Of a DNA stretch of 64,000 bases, positions 45,737-54,091 are shown in pieces; within the stretch, counting starts at the first letter, position 1, and each line of letters begins with the position of its first letter. The position numbers and the translations under genes are program-made. This DNA comes from HXMU1420-13 sp024742815. Lineage in GTDB: Bacteria; Bacteroidota; Rhodothermia; Balneolales; Balneolaceae. The stretch spans positions 1-64,000 of the forward strand of contig JANSXX010000004.1 of the NCBI GenBank assembly GCA_024742815.1, given 5' to 3'. The notes under the pieces are model-generated. The model had not been told where the DNA came from. It saw nothing but the letters and a program-made list of their open reading frames with translations, and ran no database searches.

Positions 45737-46135
45737 ATGTCGACAAAACAAATGTCATTAACTCTAAAAATTGCCTCTATTTATAATTTGATCTGGGGTG
45801 CGTGGGTAGTGCTGTTTCCCAATCACTTTTTTGAGCTGGTAGGTATGGAAGCTCCAGTGCATCCAATGATTTGGCAAGGCATGGGCATGGTAATTGGCGT
45901 TTATGGATTGGGATATTGGTGGGCAGCTCAAGATCCAATAACACATTGGCCTATTGTTATGGTAGGATTTCTAGGAAAGATATTTGGTCCTATTGGATTT
46001 TTGGTGAATTACCTGAGCGGGACGGTTCCGTTTGGCTTTTTTTATACTCTGATTACCAACGATTTTATTTGGTGGATACCATTCTTTTTGATCTTGAAAA
46101 AGGCATACAGCCAAGGAAATATTAAATGGATTTGA
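45737..46135 (+). CDS. Four-helix membrane protein, function unknown
   Basis: The 132-residue protein has four hydrophobic helices rich in Trp, with IYNLIWGAWVVLFPNHFFELVG at the first (key part NLIWGAWVVLFP) and GYWWAAQDP after the second. It belongs to a widespread group of short membrane proteins without assigned function. It is translated between two other small membrane proteins and overlaps the next by 10 nt. Confidence 0.7.
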   Translation: MSTKQMSLTLKIASIYNLIWGAWVVLFPNHFFELVGMEAPVHPMIWQGMGMVIGVYGLGYWWAAQDPITHWPIVMVGFLGKIFGPIGFLVNYLSGTVPFGFFYTLITNDFIWWIPFFLILKKAYSQGNIKWI

Positions 46136-46506
46136 AGAAAGTTAATCTATTTTTGCTAGGGGGATTTTACATCGTTGCCGGTTTTAATCACTTTATAAAT
46201 CCAGAATTTTATTTGGCTTTAATTCCTCCTTACCTGCCATTTCATGAATTGATAAATGTATTAAGTGGCGTAATTGAGGTTGGCTTAGGAATTGGTGTTT
46301 TGGTTGAAAAAAGCAGGAAAAGCTCCAGCTATTTACTCGTCGCAATGTTGATCGCGTTTATTCCAGCACACGTTTATTTTTTACAGATAGGCAGTTGTAT
46401 TGATGGCGGATTATGCGCTCCCCAATGGGTTAGCTGGGTGCGACTAATAATCATCCATCCCTTACTTATTTGGTGGGCACTTTCGGTTCGAAATTACACA
46501 AAGTGA
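46126..46506 (+). CDS. DoxX/MauE-like membrane protein
   Basis: The 126-residue protein has four hydrophobic helices and a DoxX-like opening (FYIVAGFNHFINPEFYLALIPP). The pair VIEVGLGIGVL and LVAMLIAFIPAHVYF match helices two and three. DoxX proteins are linked to redox or thiosulfate metabolism in a few organisms, but most are uncharacterised. It is the last of the three-gene operon and its stop abuts the stop of the convergent NTF2-like gene. Confidence 0.7.
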   Translation: MDLKKVNLFLLGGFYIVAGFNHFINPEFYLALIPPYLPFHELINVLSGVIEVGLGIGVLVEKSRKSSSYLLVAMLIAFIPAHVYFLQIGSCIDGGLCAPQWVSWVRLIIIHPLLIWWALSVRNYTK

Positions 46507-46884
46507 TTAAATCATCCCGTTATTGTGTGCCATAGTTTCCGGTACTTTTTGAATGGCATCCCAATGTTCCACAATTTTACCGGATTCGTTTACTCGGAAA
46601 AAGTCCATGGTAACATATTGTTCGTCGCCCGGCCAATGTTGTAATGTATGTAGCGCCACCAACGATCCTTCGGCAACGCATCTCACAAACTCGATACTCT
46701 TTTCTGGGTATTCTGCATGCATGCGTTCAAAATAATTGATAAAGCCTTCTTTCCCATCTTCAACAACCGGATTATGCTGAATATATTTTTCCCCTACATA
46801 ACGCTCTACAGCCTCACGAGGTTTTCCATTAAATGCCATTCTATAAAACGAAATCACATTTTCTTTATGTCTTTCTAAATCCAT
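46507..46884 (-). CDS. SnoaL/NTF2-like protein
   Basis: The 125-residue product has the ester cyclase/SnoaL-like layout: N-terminal helices with FYRMAFNGKPREAVERYV, the motif YIQHNPVVEDGKEGFINYF, then a curved sheet (LVALHTLQHWPGDEQYVTMDFFRVNESGKIVEHWD, in parts). Members bind small hydrophobic compounds, and most lack a known reaction. It ends immediately beside the convergent DoxX-like gene. Confidence 0.83.
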   Translation of the reverse strand: MDLERHKENVISFYRMAFNGKPREAVERYVGEKYIQHNPVVEDGKEGFINYFERMHAEYPEKSIEFVRCVAEGSLVALHTLQHWPGDEQYVTMDFFRVNESGKIVEHWDAIQKVPETMAHNNGMI

Positions 46885-46921
46885 TGGTAAAGTGTTTTTT
46901 TAATTTACGTGATCGTTTAAC

Positions 46922-48031
46922 TCACTCGATTTTTGAAGCCCATACTAAATCAATCATACGGTAAAAATCACCTTGATTAAATGTGTATGGTTTTTCCGTA
47001 TCTACCCGATGCACCACTACCATTTCGGAAGCAGGGTATATTGCCAAAAAATGTACGCCATTGCCAGTATGATAAAATGATTTACTTGTTCTCTGCTCTG
47101 TTGGCACAAGTACATACCATAGCATTCCATATCCTATTCCATATCGTTCATTGGTTATCGAATATGCTTGAGTACTTAGTTCAATCCATTCCTGCGGAAT
47201 AATTTGTTGTCCTTCCCAAGTACCGTTATTTAAATAAAGCTGACCAAATTTTGCCATATCTCTGGCTGATAATCGAAAATGATAAGCCGGGAAATTAGAT
47301 TTTGAGGGCTCAAGTTGATAGAATCCATCAGTATTTGGAATTTTTGCATCCGGATCTTCTCCATCGATGGTTGCAAATTCACCATTATAGTCTTCCATCC
47401 CGATTTTTTGCGCGATTTCATCGTGAAACAACTCATAGACTGATTTGTGGGTTTTCTGCTCCAGAATGGCACCCAATACGTTGAAATCCCAGTTATTATA
47501 AAAGTAAAACTCTCCGGGATTATAGGAGTTTCTGGGCGGGCGGTTTGCAATCATACCGCGGGAATTTGCCGCGGCATCATGATATACACCCGATCTAGAT
47601 TTAAGTACATCAATCAATCTCGCCGAATGCTCTTTTTCACTTAAAGAATTGATATCATCAATATTCAGTGATTTAAGAGTTTCTGAGGTATCGATGATCC
47701 CTTGTTGAATGAATATGCCGTAAAGGGCACTTATTAAGGGTTTTCTGATCGAATGAATGGTATGTCGTTTTGTGGTATCACCCCACTCAAATACAACTTT
47801 ACCTTTTGACAAAATTAACATGGAAGATGAGCCAGCTTCGTCTAGGAATGCAGCTAGGGAATCGAAGGCTGCAGATGAAAAACCATATTCCTCAACAATT
47901 TTTTGATCATTATAAGGAACAATGGGTTGTGCTCTGACAGAATGAATCGTAAGCAAAGCCAAAAAAGCGCAAGTAATACTGAATTTCTGGAAGAATTTAA
48001 GGTACTTTCTAATATCAGGGAACACGAACAA
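46922..48031 (-). CDS. Serine hydrolase of the beta-lactamase/DD-peptidase fold
   Basis: The 369-residue exported protein has an N-terminal hydrophobic signal (about residues 17-35, ending VRAQ) and the SxxK active-site motif S94-I-R-K97 in HSIRKPLIS. The YxN motif lies in FYFYNNWDFNVLG, and the third motif region near the C-terminus includes FYHTGNGVHF. Class C-like serine hydrolases act as esterases or peptidases; resistance to beta-lactams should not be assumed. It is 37 bp from the NTF2-like gene on the same strand. Confidence 0.87.
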   Translation of the reverse strand: MFVFPDIRKYLKFFQKFSITCAFLALLTIHSVRAQPIVPYNDQKIVEEYGFSSAAFDSLAAFLDEAGSSSMLILSKGKVVFEWGDTTKRHTIHSIRKPLISALYGIFIQQGIIDTSETLKSLNIDDINSLSEKEHSARLIDVLKSRSGVYHDAAANSRGMIANRPPRNSYNPGEFYFYNNWDFNVLGAILEQKTHKSVYELFHDEIAQKIGMEDYNGEFATIDGEDPDAKIPNTDGFYQLEPSKSNFPAYHFRLSARDMAKFGQLYLNNGTWEGQQIIPQEWIELSTQAYSITNERYGIGYGMLWYVLVPTEQRTSKSFYHTGNGVHFLAIYPASEMVVVHRVDTEKPYTFNQGDFYRMIDLVWASKIE

Positions 48032-48103
48032 AGAATAGATTAATAGTTTGAGTCGGTTTTAAGACGTCCTCGTTACGAAACCGTTTAAAATGGTTGCAAA
48101 AAT

Positions 48104-48448
48104 CTACGTAGGCTCGTGGCCTATTTCTTCGTAGTTCCGGGCAAATTTCACCATTTCTTTAATCAGAGATTCAGCTTCTGCTCCTTTCTTCGTTATGCGA
48201 TATCCCACTCTGGGTGGTACTTCTCCGTAATTCTTTCGGTGGACTAAGCCAGATATTGCTAACGTTTTTAATTCCTGAATCAGCATTTTTTCGCTGATAT
48301 CTGGAATCAATTCTTTTAACTCAAACAAACGAAGTTTTGAGTTCATAATAAGTTGTTGCAGGATAATTAGTTTCCATTTCCCGCCAATCAGTTCAAGAGT
48401 GGTTCGAATGGGGCAACGTGCAGTGACGTATATTTTTTCTTTTTCCAT
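48104..48448 (-). CDS. HxlR-family transcriptional regulator
   Basis: The 114-residue winged-helix protein has the family's opening CPIRTTLELIGGKWKLIIL, with a single conserved N-terminal cysteine (C12) that in relatives such as YodB reacts with quinones or electrophiles. The wing EVPPRVGYRITKKG is typical. It is divergent from an NAD(P)-binding oxidoreductase, the usual target arrangement, with a dyad between them. Confidence 0.92.
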   Translation of the reverse strand: MEKEKIYVTARCPIRTTLELIGGKWKLIILQQLIMNSKLRLFELKELIPDISEKMLIQELKTLAISGLVHRKNYGEVPPRVGYRITKKGAEAESLIKEMVKFARNYEEIGHEPT

Positions 48449-48451
48449 ACT

Positions 48452-48467
48452 TACTAAAAGGTTAGTA
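48452..48467. promoter_or_regulatory. Candidate HxlR operator
   Basis: TACTAAAAGGTTAGTA is a perfect 6-bp inverted repeat with a 4-nt centre, of the TACT-N8-AGTA form known for HxlR-type regulators such as Bacillus YodB. It lies 3 bp upstream of the regulator's start codon and 68 bp before the divergent gene. Confidence 0.6.
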
Positions 48468-48535
48468 CAGCTAATATAGTGAGTGGTATTATAAAGAGCT
48501 ATCTTTTCAAAAAACCACTACAATACTCAGTCATC

Positions 48536-49171
48536 ATGAAGAAAATTGCCTTATTTGGAGCAACCGGACAAACAGGAAAACACGTTTTGAAATTAGCCGT
48601 TGAGCAGGGTTATCAGGTAAAAGCGTTAGTTAGAAATCCAGATAAGCTTAAGTTACACCATGAGTTTTTGGAAGTGATTAAAGGCGATATTTTGAACCTT
48701 TCTGATGTAGAACAAACGATAAATGGATGTGATTATGTAATTAGTGTATTTGGGCATGTAAAAGGCTCCCCAGAATGGCTTCAAAGAGATGGCACGGTTA
48801 ACATCATTGCTGCAATGAAGAAATACGGCTTGGAAAAGATTATTTCATTGTCGGGTGGAGGATTACCTTTTCCTGAAAAAGATGAGCCTAAATTTGTTGA
48901 CAAAATGATCCGGTTTATTATGAAAGTCGCGGTTCCAAAAATTCTAAATGATGCTATTGCCCATCATAAAGTACTAGAACAAAGTGGCTTGAAATGGATT
49001 ATTGTCCGAGGTCCAAGATTAACAAATGAGCCAGCTAAAGGATCATATAATGTGAGTTGGGTAGGTGTTAACTCTGGTACTTCGTTAGGTAGAGAAGATC
49101 TTGCAGATTTTATTCTAAAGCAGGTAGAATCGGATGTATACTTATATCAAATGCCGTTTGTTAGCTACTAG
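48536..49171 (+). CDS. NAD(P)-binding protein of the NmrA/atypical SDR type
   Basis: The start at 48536 places the Rossmann motif MKKIALFGATGQTGKHVL at the N-terminus; a GTG 57 bases upstream would add a non-homologous leader. The segments VKALVRNPDKL and LEKIISLSGGGLPF are characteristic of NAD(P)H-binding atypical SDR proteins. Members are often induced by electrophile stress or act as quinone-oxidoreductase-like enzymes. The divergent HxlR gene is the probable regulator. Confidence 0.88.
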   Translation: MKKIALFGATGQTGKHVLKLAVEQGYQVKALVRNPDKLKLHHEFLEVIKGDILNLSDVEQTINGCDYVISVFGHVKGSPEWLQRDGTVNIIAAMKKYGLEKIISLSGGGLPFPEKDEPKFVDKMIRFIMKVAVPKILNDAIAHHKVLEQSGLKWIIVRGPRLTNEPAKGSYNVSWVGVNSGTSLGREDLADFILKQVESDVYLYQMPFVSY

Positions 49172-49204
49172 ATGGAAAGAACGATCCTACAAAAGGGAAG
49201 ACAG

Positions 49205-49243
49205 GATTCTTAAAAAGACTTAGTAGATTACTTTTTAAGAATC
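49205..49243. terminator. Perfect 13-bp inverted repeat between convergent genes
   Basis: GATTCTTAAAAAG and CTTTTTAAGAATC flank a 13-nt loop. The right arm is the last codons of menE (KILKK), so the hairpin begins inside that coding region. The stem is A+T-rich, so terminator strength is uncertain. Confidence 0.4.
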
Positions 49244-50724
49244 TTCAATAATTCTCGTCGTTTTACTTTACCGGTTGCAGTTTTAGGGAGTTGATCAACA
49301 ATGCGTAGTTCTTTGGGTAATTTGAAATCAGCGATTTTTCCTTTTAGCTGATTTTTCAGGAAATCGAGATCTGGATGCATGCCGTTAGCAAGTGTAACAA
49401 CGGCAACCACTTTTTGTCCCCACTCATCATCTTCCACACCAAGAACTGCAGCTTCCTTGATTTCCTTAAGTCCTTCAATGGCCTGTTCTACTTCAAATGG
49501 ATTGATATTTTCGCCACCGGAAACTATCAAATCAGTGCGGCGAGATTCGATAAATAAATGCCCATTTCCATTTAAATGGCCATAATCGCCGGTACAAAAC
49601 CAGCCTTTTCCATCAAAAGATGCATCTTGCTGTTGGCTGCCATAGTATCCATCAAAAACTTGAGGGCCCTTTAACCAAATTAACCCGGATTCATTCATGG
49701 GTTGGCGCCTACCATGTACATCTCGTATTTCAAGATTATTGGCTGAGAAAACTTTACCTACACTTTTGATTGGAATATACGTACCAGAGGGCACCAGCAT
49801 CGGATTAGCTACGATCTGAGCACACGTTTCCGTCATCCCATAACTTGATATCATTGGAATTCCACGCTCAACAGCTTTTCGAAGTAATGTTTCGTTGGAA
49901 GGCCCACCACCAAGCAACACCGCTTTGAAGCCGGGATGCGTCCGGAAAAAAGGATCTTCAAGTAATCGTTTAAGCATTGTTGGGACCAACGAAGCGGCTT
50001 GAAATCGCGTATTTTCCGCCAAAAATTCCTTAATCATTTCCTCATGAAAGATGTCCAATCGATAAACTCCGGTTCCGTAAATCAGTGATCGAAGGATGAT
50101 AGAAATACCTCCTATGTGATTGAGTGGTAAACATAACAACCAAAAATGATTAGGATCGGGTCGTAAATTTCGAGCCGATGACTTAGCCGCAGAGAACATT
50201 TGTCGGCGTTTTAGCGGAACAATTTTTGGTTTACCCGATGTGCCGGAAGTAAAGAAATACCCAAAGCATTCTTCTTTATCGATTTTTGCAGGATTTGGGA
50301 GTTCAACATTTCGTGCATCAAATGTGAATGCATTGATGAAATAGTTCTCATCCATGTGGATGACATCATCTCCTGTTAATCGACTACGATTTTTAGAATC
50401 GCAAAATATTAAACTGGGGCTTAGGGCAGTTATCTGTTCCTCAAGTTCGGCCTGAGGTAGTTTTGGATCGAGAGGTATAAAAGGAACGCCGAGTTGCCAA
50501 CACGCTGCAATTGAGAGTACCAACATGTCGCTTGAGTCAGACAAAAAAGCGACCGGCCATTTCAAAGAATCGGATTTCCGGATTAGGATATCCTGGAAGT
50601 AAGCTGTGAATTTTTCAAGATCACCATACGTGTACATTCCATCCTTCGAAGCCAGAAATACATAATCTGGTGTGGATTTTTTGAATTCAAATATGTGTAA
50701 TCTTGATTTAAACACGTCAGGCAA
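49228..50724 (-). CDS. menE: o-Succinylbenzoate-CoA ligase
   Basis: MenE activates o-succinylbenzoate in menaquinone synthesis. The ANL motifs are present: FFTSGTSGKPKIVPLK (P-loop), SSYGMTETCAQI, CTGDYGH and the hinge RTDLIVSGGENINP, with a C-terminal LPKTATGKVKRREL. A longer open frame extends upstream inside menC, but the real start is likely TTG at 50724 or GTG at 50715, close to the menC stop, because the upstream residues do not look like a ligase. It is the last gene of menA-menC-menE. Confidence 0.88.
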   Translation of the reverse strand: MPDVFKSRLHIFEFKKSTPDYVFLASKDGMYTYGDLEKFTAYFQDILIRKSDSLKWPVAFLSDSSDMLVLSIAACWQLGVPFIPLDPKLPQAELEEQITALSPSLIFCDSKNRSRLTGDDVIHMDENYFINAFTFDARNVELPNPAKIDKEECFGYFFTSGTSGKPKIVPLKRRQMFSAAKSSARNLRPDPNHFWLLCLPLNHIGGISIILRSLIYGTGVYRLDIFHEEMIKEFLAENTRFQAASLVPTMLKRLLEDPFFRTHPGFKAVLLGGGPSNETLLRKAVERGIPMISSYGMTETCAQIVANPMLVPSGTYIPIKSVGKVFSANNLEIRDVHGRRQPMNESGLIWLKGPQVFDGYYGSQQQDASFDGKGWFCTGDYGHLNGNGHLFIESRRTDLIVSGGENINPFEVEQAIEGLKEIKEAAVLGVEDDEWGQKVVAVVTLANGMHPDLDFLKNQLKGKIADFKLPKELRIVDQLPKTATGKVKRRELLKILKK

Positions 50725-51787
50725 TTTTTTTGAAATAGGATATATCGAAAGAATGAGTAATTCCCGCTCCCTCAGGTAGTTGGTACGTACCGGATTGAAC
50801 CTCGCTTTGCAAAGTCCAGGGTTCTTTAAGGAACTTTCCGGTTGCCAAGCCATGAGCATAGTTATCGGAACCCAGACCCGATGCCAATGTGGCGGTTATT
50901 GTCCTTCCTATAATACTATCAAACGCTGTTGTTAGAACAACGTGTATGGAATGAGTGTTAGCCCATTCTTTTGTTACGATCAAATCTCCAATTCTGCCGA
51001 ATAAAGCGGGTTTAAGTATCAAAAGGTTACAAGCATTTTCTTGAATCAACAATTTAGCGTCGCGAATAGAACGAACTGCTTCATCTGCCGCAATAGGGAC
51101 AATATGTGATGCCGTAATTTTTTTCATGCCATCGATATCGTGTTGATCTACCGGTTGTTCGCAATACTCAATATTATACTTCGAAAAATCTGTAAGCTTT
51201 GTAATCGCTTCTTCTGTTTGCCAGGCTTGATTGGCATCAATCCGGATTTGAATCTCCGAATATTTCTCTCGTAATCTTTGAATTAACTCAATCTCTCTCT
51301 TATGGTCGGAACCTACTTTAATTTTAAAAGTACGGAATCCATCATTGTAGATGTTATCGGCAGATTTGAGTGCTTTCTCAAGGTCTTGAATGCCTAAGGT
51401 TGCATTTACTTTTGGAGAGACAAAGGGGCGACCAAAGAGATGCTCGCATAATGAAACTCCTGCTTTTTTTGCAAGGTAATCCGCTTGAAGGGTATCCAAT
51501 CCAAATGAAAGAGATGGAATTTTATGAATACTATGCAATACGGAAAGTAACTGTCCGCTTTCACCATTTCGGAATGCGTTATCAAGCTCACGTTGATTTT
51601 GTAAGAGTACAGTGAGTATTTCCTCTAAAGATTCGCTTGAAAAGCCGGGCAGGGGAGCTACTTCGCCGTAAGCAGTTACATCTCCATCCGTAAAAGAGAG
51701 AATAAGTCCTTTACGAGTCTCAAAGCGCTTACCCGCGAGTTGAAAAGGAGAAGAAAACGGAATCTTGTAGGCGTGCACAGCAAACAT
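50717..51787 (-). CDS. menC: o-Succinylbenzoate synthase
   Basis: MenC dehydrates SHCHC to o-succinylbenzoate. This enolase-superfamily member of 356 residues has the catalytic FKIKVGSD, the metal-binding acids in IRIDANQAW, YCEQPVD and IAADEA, and LLILKPALFG with the second lysine. It overlaps menA by one base and menE by about 8 nt, so the three are translated together. MenB, MenD and MenF are not in the window. Confidence 0.93.
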   Translation of the reverse strand: MFAVHAYKIPFSSPFQLAGKRFETRKGLILSFTDGDVTAYGEVAPLPGFSSESLEEILTVLLQNQRELDNAFRNGESGQLLSVLHSIHKIPSLSFGLDTLQADYLAKKAGVSLCEHLFGRPFVSPKVNATLGIQDLEKALKSADNIYNDGFRTFKIKVGSDHKREIELIQRLREKYSEIQIRIDANQAWQTEEAITKLTDFSKYNIEYCEQPVDQHDIDGMKKITASHIVPIAADEAVRSIRDAKLLIQENACNLLILKPALFGRIGDLIVTKEWANTHSIHVVLTTAFDSIIGRTITATLASGLGSDNYAHGLATGKFLKEPWTLQSEVQSGTYQLPEGAGITHSFDISYFKKIA

Positions 51788-52683
51788 TAGCTAAGAATTA
51801 CCCCCATTGAAAAAAGGATGCCGTATATAGCCATCAATTGGGCAGTTTGTTCCAAAACTTTATTCAAATTTGGCTTGTGAGTTTCTGTCCAAACTTTACG
51901 TAAATGAAAGAGCGCTAAAGGCAAAGAAAGGAAGGGTAAATAGATCCAAATAGAATAATTTAATTGAACGTGAAAATGTGGAGGAATTGCAAACGCAAGG
52001 GCCAGCATTAGGGTGTATTCAAACTTTAAAGCAGTATCGCCAAATAAAACACCAAGCGTGCGTTTACCTACTTTTGCGTCTTGTTCTACATCACGTAAAT
52101 TATTGATAACTAATATATTTGTACAAAGAGCACCAACTGCTAACGATGCCCAAAATGTTGCTTCCGACCATTCCAGAGCATTTACATAATAGGTAGTCAT
52201 CACAGCTACAATTCCGAAAAAAATAAATACAAAAATATCTCCCAACCCATTGTAACCGAGGGGAAAAGGCCCGCCGGTATAAAGTATTCCGAAGATGAGA
52301 GATAACACTCCGATTATTAGAATAGTCCAGCCGCCAATCCATACCAAATACAATCCTGAAAAAAATGCGATAGCCATTACCAAAATAGTGGCTTGCAACA
52401 TCGTTTTTGGAGCGATTAATCCGGCAGCAGTAGCTCGCTCGAAGCCAATGCGTTCGTCGGTATCGGCGCCTTTAATAAAGTCGAAATAATCGTTGGCAAA
52501 GTTTGTTCCAATTTGAATCAGAAAAGCACACCAAAGGGCTACAAAAGTGACAATAGCCTGGAAAGCTCCATCATGCAATGCAATAGCTGCGCCAACAAGT
52601 ACAGGGGTGAATGCAGCTGCAAGAGTTTTAGGTCGGGCAGCCTGAACCCAAATATTAATCTTAGATTGCGTAGTAGAAGACAA
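51787..52683 (-). CDS. menA: 1,4-Dihydroxy-2-naphthoate polyprenyltransferase
   Basis: MenA attaches the prenyl chain to form demethylmenaquinone in the inner membrane. This UbiA-family protein of 298 residues has about eight helices, with the first metal motif NDYFDFIKGADTDERIG and a second Asp-rich motif NNLRDVEQDAKVGKRTL. It is the first gene of the men cluster, with a 271-bp upstream region that it shares with the divergent glutamine synthetase gene. Confidence 0.93.
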   Translation of the reverse strand: MSSTTQSKINIWVQAARPKTLAAAFTPVLVGAAIALHDGAFQAIVTFVALWCAFLIQIGTNFANDYFDFIKGADTDERIGFERATAAGLIAPKTMLQATILVMAIAFFSGLYLVWIGGWTILIIGVLSLIFGILYTGGPFPLGYNGLGDIFVFIFFGIVAVMTTYYVNALEWSEATFWASLAVGALCTNILVINNLRDVEQDAKVGKRTLGVLFGDTALKFEYTLMLALAFAIPPHFHVQLNYSIWIYLPFLSLPLALFHLRKVWTETHKPNLNKVLEQTAQLMAIYGILFSMGVILS

Positions 52684-52825
52684 TTACTCTAAAGTTTGAT
52701 GTGAATAAGTAGTAAAAAGATAGAAAGCTTAATTAATTAGTTAAACCAGATTATCTGCTAAAAAATGCCTGAAACAAACGAAATGATGAGGTTGAATTTA
52801 TTAAGTCTTGAAAAAAGATTGGCTA

Positions 52826-52839
52826 TGAAAGCGCTTTTA
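52826..52839. promoter_or_regulatory. LacI-operator-like dyad upstream of the glutamine synthetase gene
   Basis: TGAAAGCGCTTTTA matches the two sites near amtB (TGWAARCGCTTTT). It lies 44 bp before the candidate -33 element of the glutamine synthetase promoter, inside the menA-glnII intergenic region (52684-52955), which otherwise shows no gene. Confidence 0.45.
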
Positions 52840-52882
52840 TGCCATCATTTTTAATATGTGGAAAACTAATTGGTTAATTTAA

Positions 52883-52914
52883 TTGAGTGTTTTAAAAAAA
52901 GTGCGTTATATTTG
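52883..52914 (+). promoter_or_regulatory. Bacteroidota-type promoter of the glutamine synthetase gene
   Basis: TTG at 52883-52885 and TATATTTG at 52907-52914 exactly match the -33 TTG / -7 TAnnTTTG pattern with a 21-bp spacer, 41 bp before the start codon. Confidence 0.6.
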
Positions 52915-52955
52915 TTTTGATTTTTTAACGAATCTCATAAAAAAATAAAGTTCAC

Positions 52956-53969
52956 ATGGCGTTCGCAAAACTCGAATACATTTGGTTGGATGGTTACAAA
53001 CCCACTCAATCGCTAAGAAGTAAAACTAAAATTGTGCGTGATTTCAGCGGAAAGTTGGAAGATTGCCCGGAATGGTCGTTCGACGGGAGTTCTACCCTGC
53101 AAGCTGAAGGAGGAAGCTCCGATTGTTTATTGAATCCGGTTGCTATTTTTGAAGATCCGGAAGTACGTAACGGGTACTTGGTTATGACCGAGGTACTTAA
53201 TGCCGATGGCACTCCACATGAGTCTAATGGCCGAGCTACTATCGACGATGAAGACGAAGATTTCTGGTTCGGTTTCGAACAAGAATATTTTCTAATGGAT
53301 TTGGATACAAATTTACCATTAGGCTTTCCGGCAAATGGATATCCAAGACCTCAAGGACCATATTACTGTGGCGTTGGCGGGCAAAACGCATTCGGCCGTG
53401 CCTTTAAAGATGAGCATTTAGATATTTGTTTAGATGCTGGCTTAAATGTTGAAGGTACAAACGGTGAGGTTGCTGCCGGACAGTGGGAATGGCAGATTTT
53501 TGCGAAAGGAGCAAGATCAGCTGGCGACCAAATCTGGGTTGCACGTTTTCTAATGGAAAGGCTTTCTGAAAAATATGGTCTTTACATCGAATATCACCCA
53601 AAACCACTGGGCAAAACTGACTGGAATGGTTCGGGAATGCATGCAAACTTCTCGAACGAATATATCCGTACTGCTGGATCGAAAGAAAAGATCGAAAAAG
53701 TATGCGAAGCTTTCAGGAATGTAGTAGATGAGCATATTGCAGTTTATGGTGCCGATAACGATCAACGGTTAACAGGAGATCATGAAACGGCAGCTATCGA
53801 TCAGTTCTCATATGGTGTATCAGATCGTGGTGCTTCAATTCGTATTCCTGTTTACACAGCTACACACGGATGGAGTGGTTATTTGGAAGATCGCAGACCT
53901 GCATCCAATGCAGATCCATATAAAGTGGCTGCTCGGATAATTAAAACAGTAAAAACTATTACCGACTAA
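52956..53969 (+). CDS. glnII: Type II (eukaryote-like) glutamine synthetase
   Basis: The enzyme makes glutamine from glutamate and ammonia. At 337 residues it is far shorter than bacterial GSI (about 450) or GSIII (about 700) and matches GSII. Visible GSII features are WSFDGSSTLQAEGGSSDC, FEQEYFLMD, NGEVAAGQWEWQI, YHPKPLGKTDWNGSGMH and RRPASNADPYKVA. GSII lacks the adenylylation control of GSI, so control is probably transcriptional. It is monocistronic, with a consensus promoter and a terminator. Confidence 0.94.
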   Translation: MAFAKLEYIWLDGYKPTQSLRSKTKIVRDFSGKLEDCPEWSFDGSSTLQAEGGSSDCLLNPVAIFEDPEVRNGYLVMTEVLNADGTPHESNGRATIDDEDEDFWFGFEQEYFLMDLDTNLPLGFPANGYPRPQGPYYCGVGGQNAFGRAFKDEHLDICLDAGLNVEGTNGEVAAGQWEWQIFAKGARSAGDQIWVARFLMERLSEKYGLYIEYHPKPLGKTDWNGSGMHANFSNEYIRTAGSKEKIEKVCEAFRNVVDEHIAVYGADNDQRLTGDHETAAIDQFSYGVSDRGASIRIPVYTATHGWSGYLEDRRPASNADPYKVAARIIKTVKTITD

Positions 53970-53996
53970 AATAATCGCTTACTTATCGAAGTTATT

Positions 53997-54031
53997 AGCC
54001 TGTCTTCTATTTTAGGAGGCAGGCTTTTTTT
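53997..54031 (+). terminator. Rho-independent terminator of glnII
   Basis: AGCCTG and CAGGCT, with inner pairing of CTTC and GGAG, form a hairpin followed by seven T. Confidence 0.85.
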
Positions 54032-54091
54032 GTAACATTGTTACTAAGAAACTATCCTTTAAACAACTGATTAACTATAAATACTATCACT

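Noticed and set aside
45323..46506. Toxin-antitoxin or immunity module from three small genes
   Set aside because: All three are four-helix membrane proteins with a DoxX-like member; no toxin or antitoxin motif is visible.
46922..48031. Beta-lactamase giving antibiotic resistance
   Set aside because: The SxxK fold is shared by esterases and peptidases, and no feature specific to beta-lactamases is seen.
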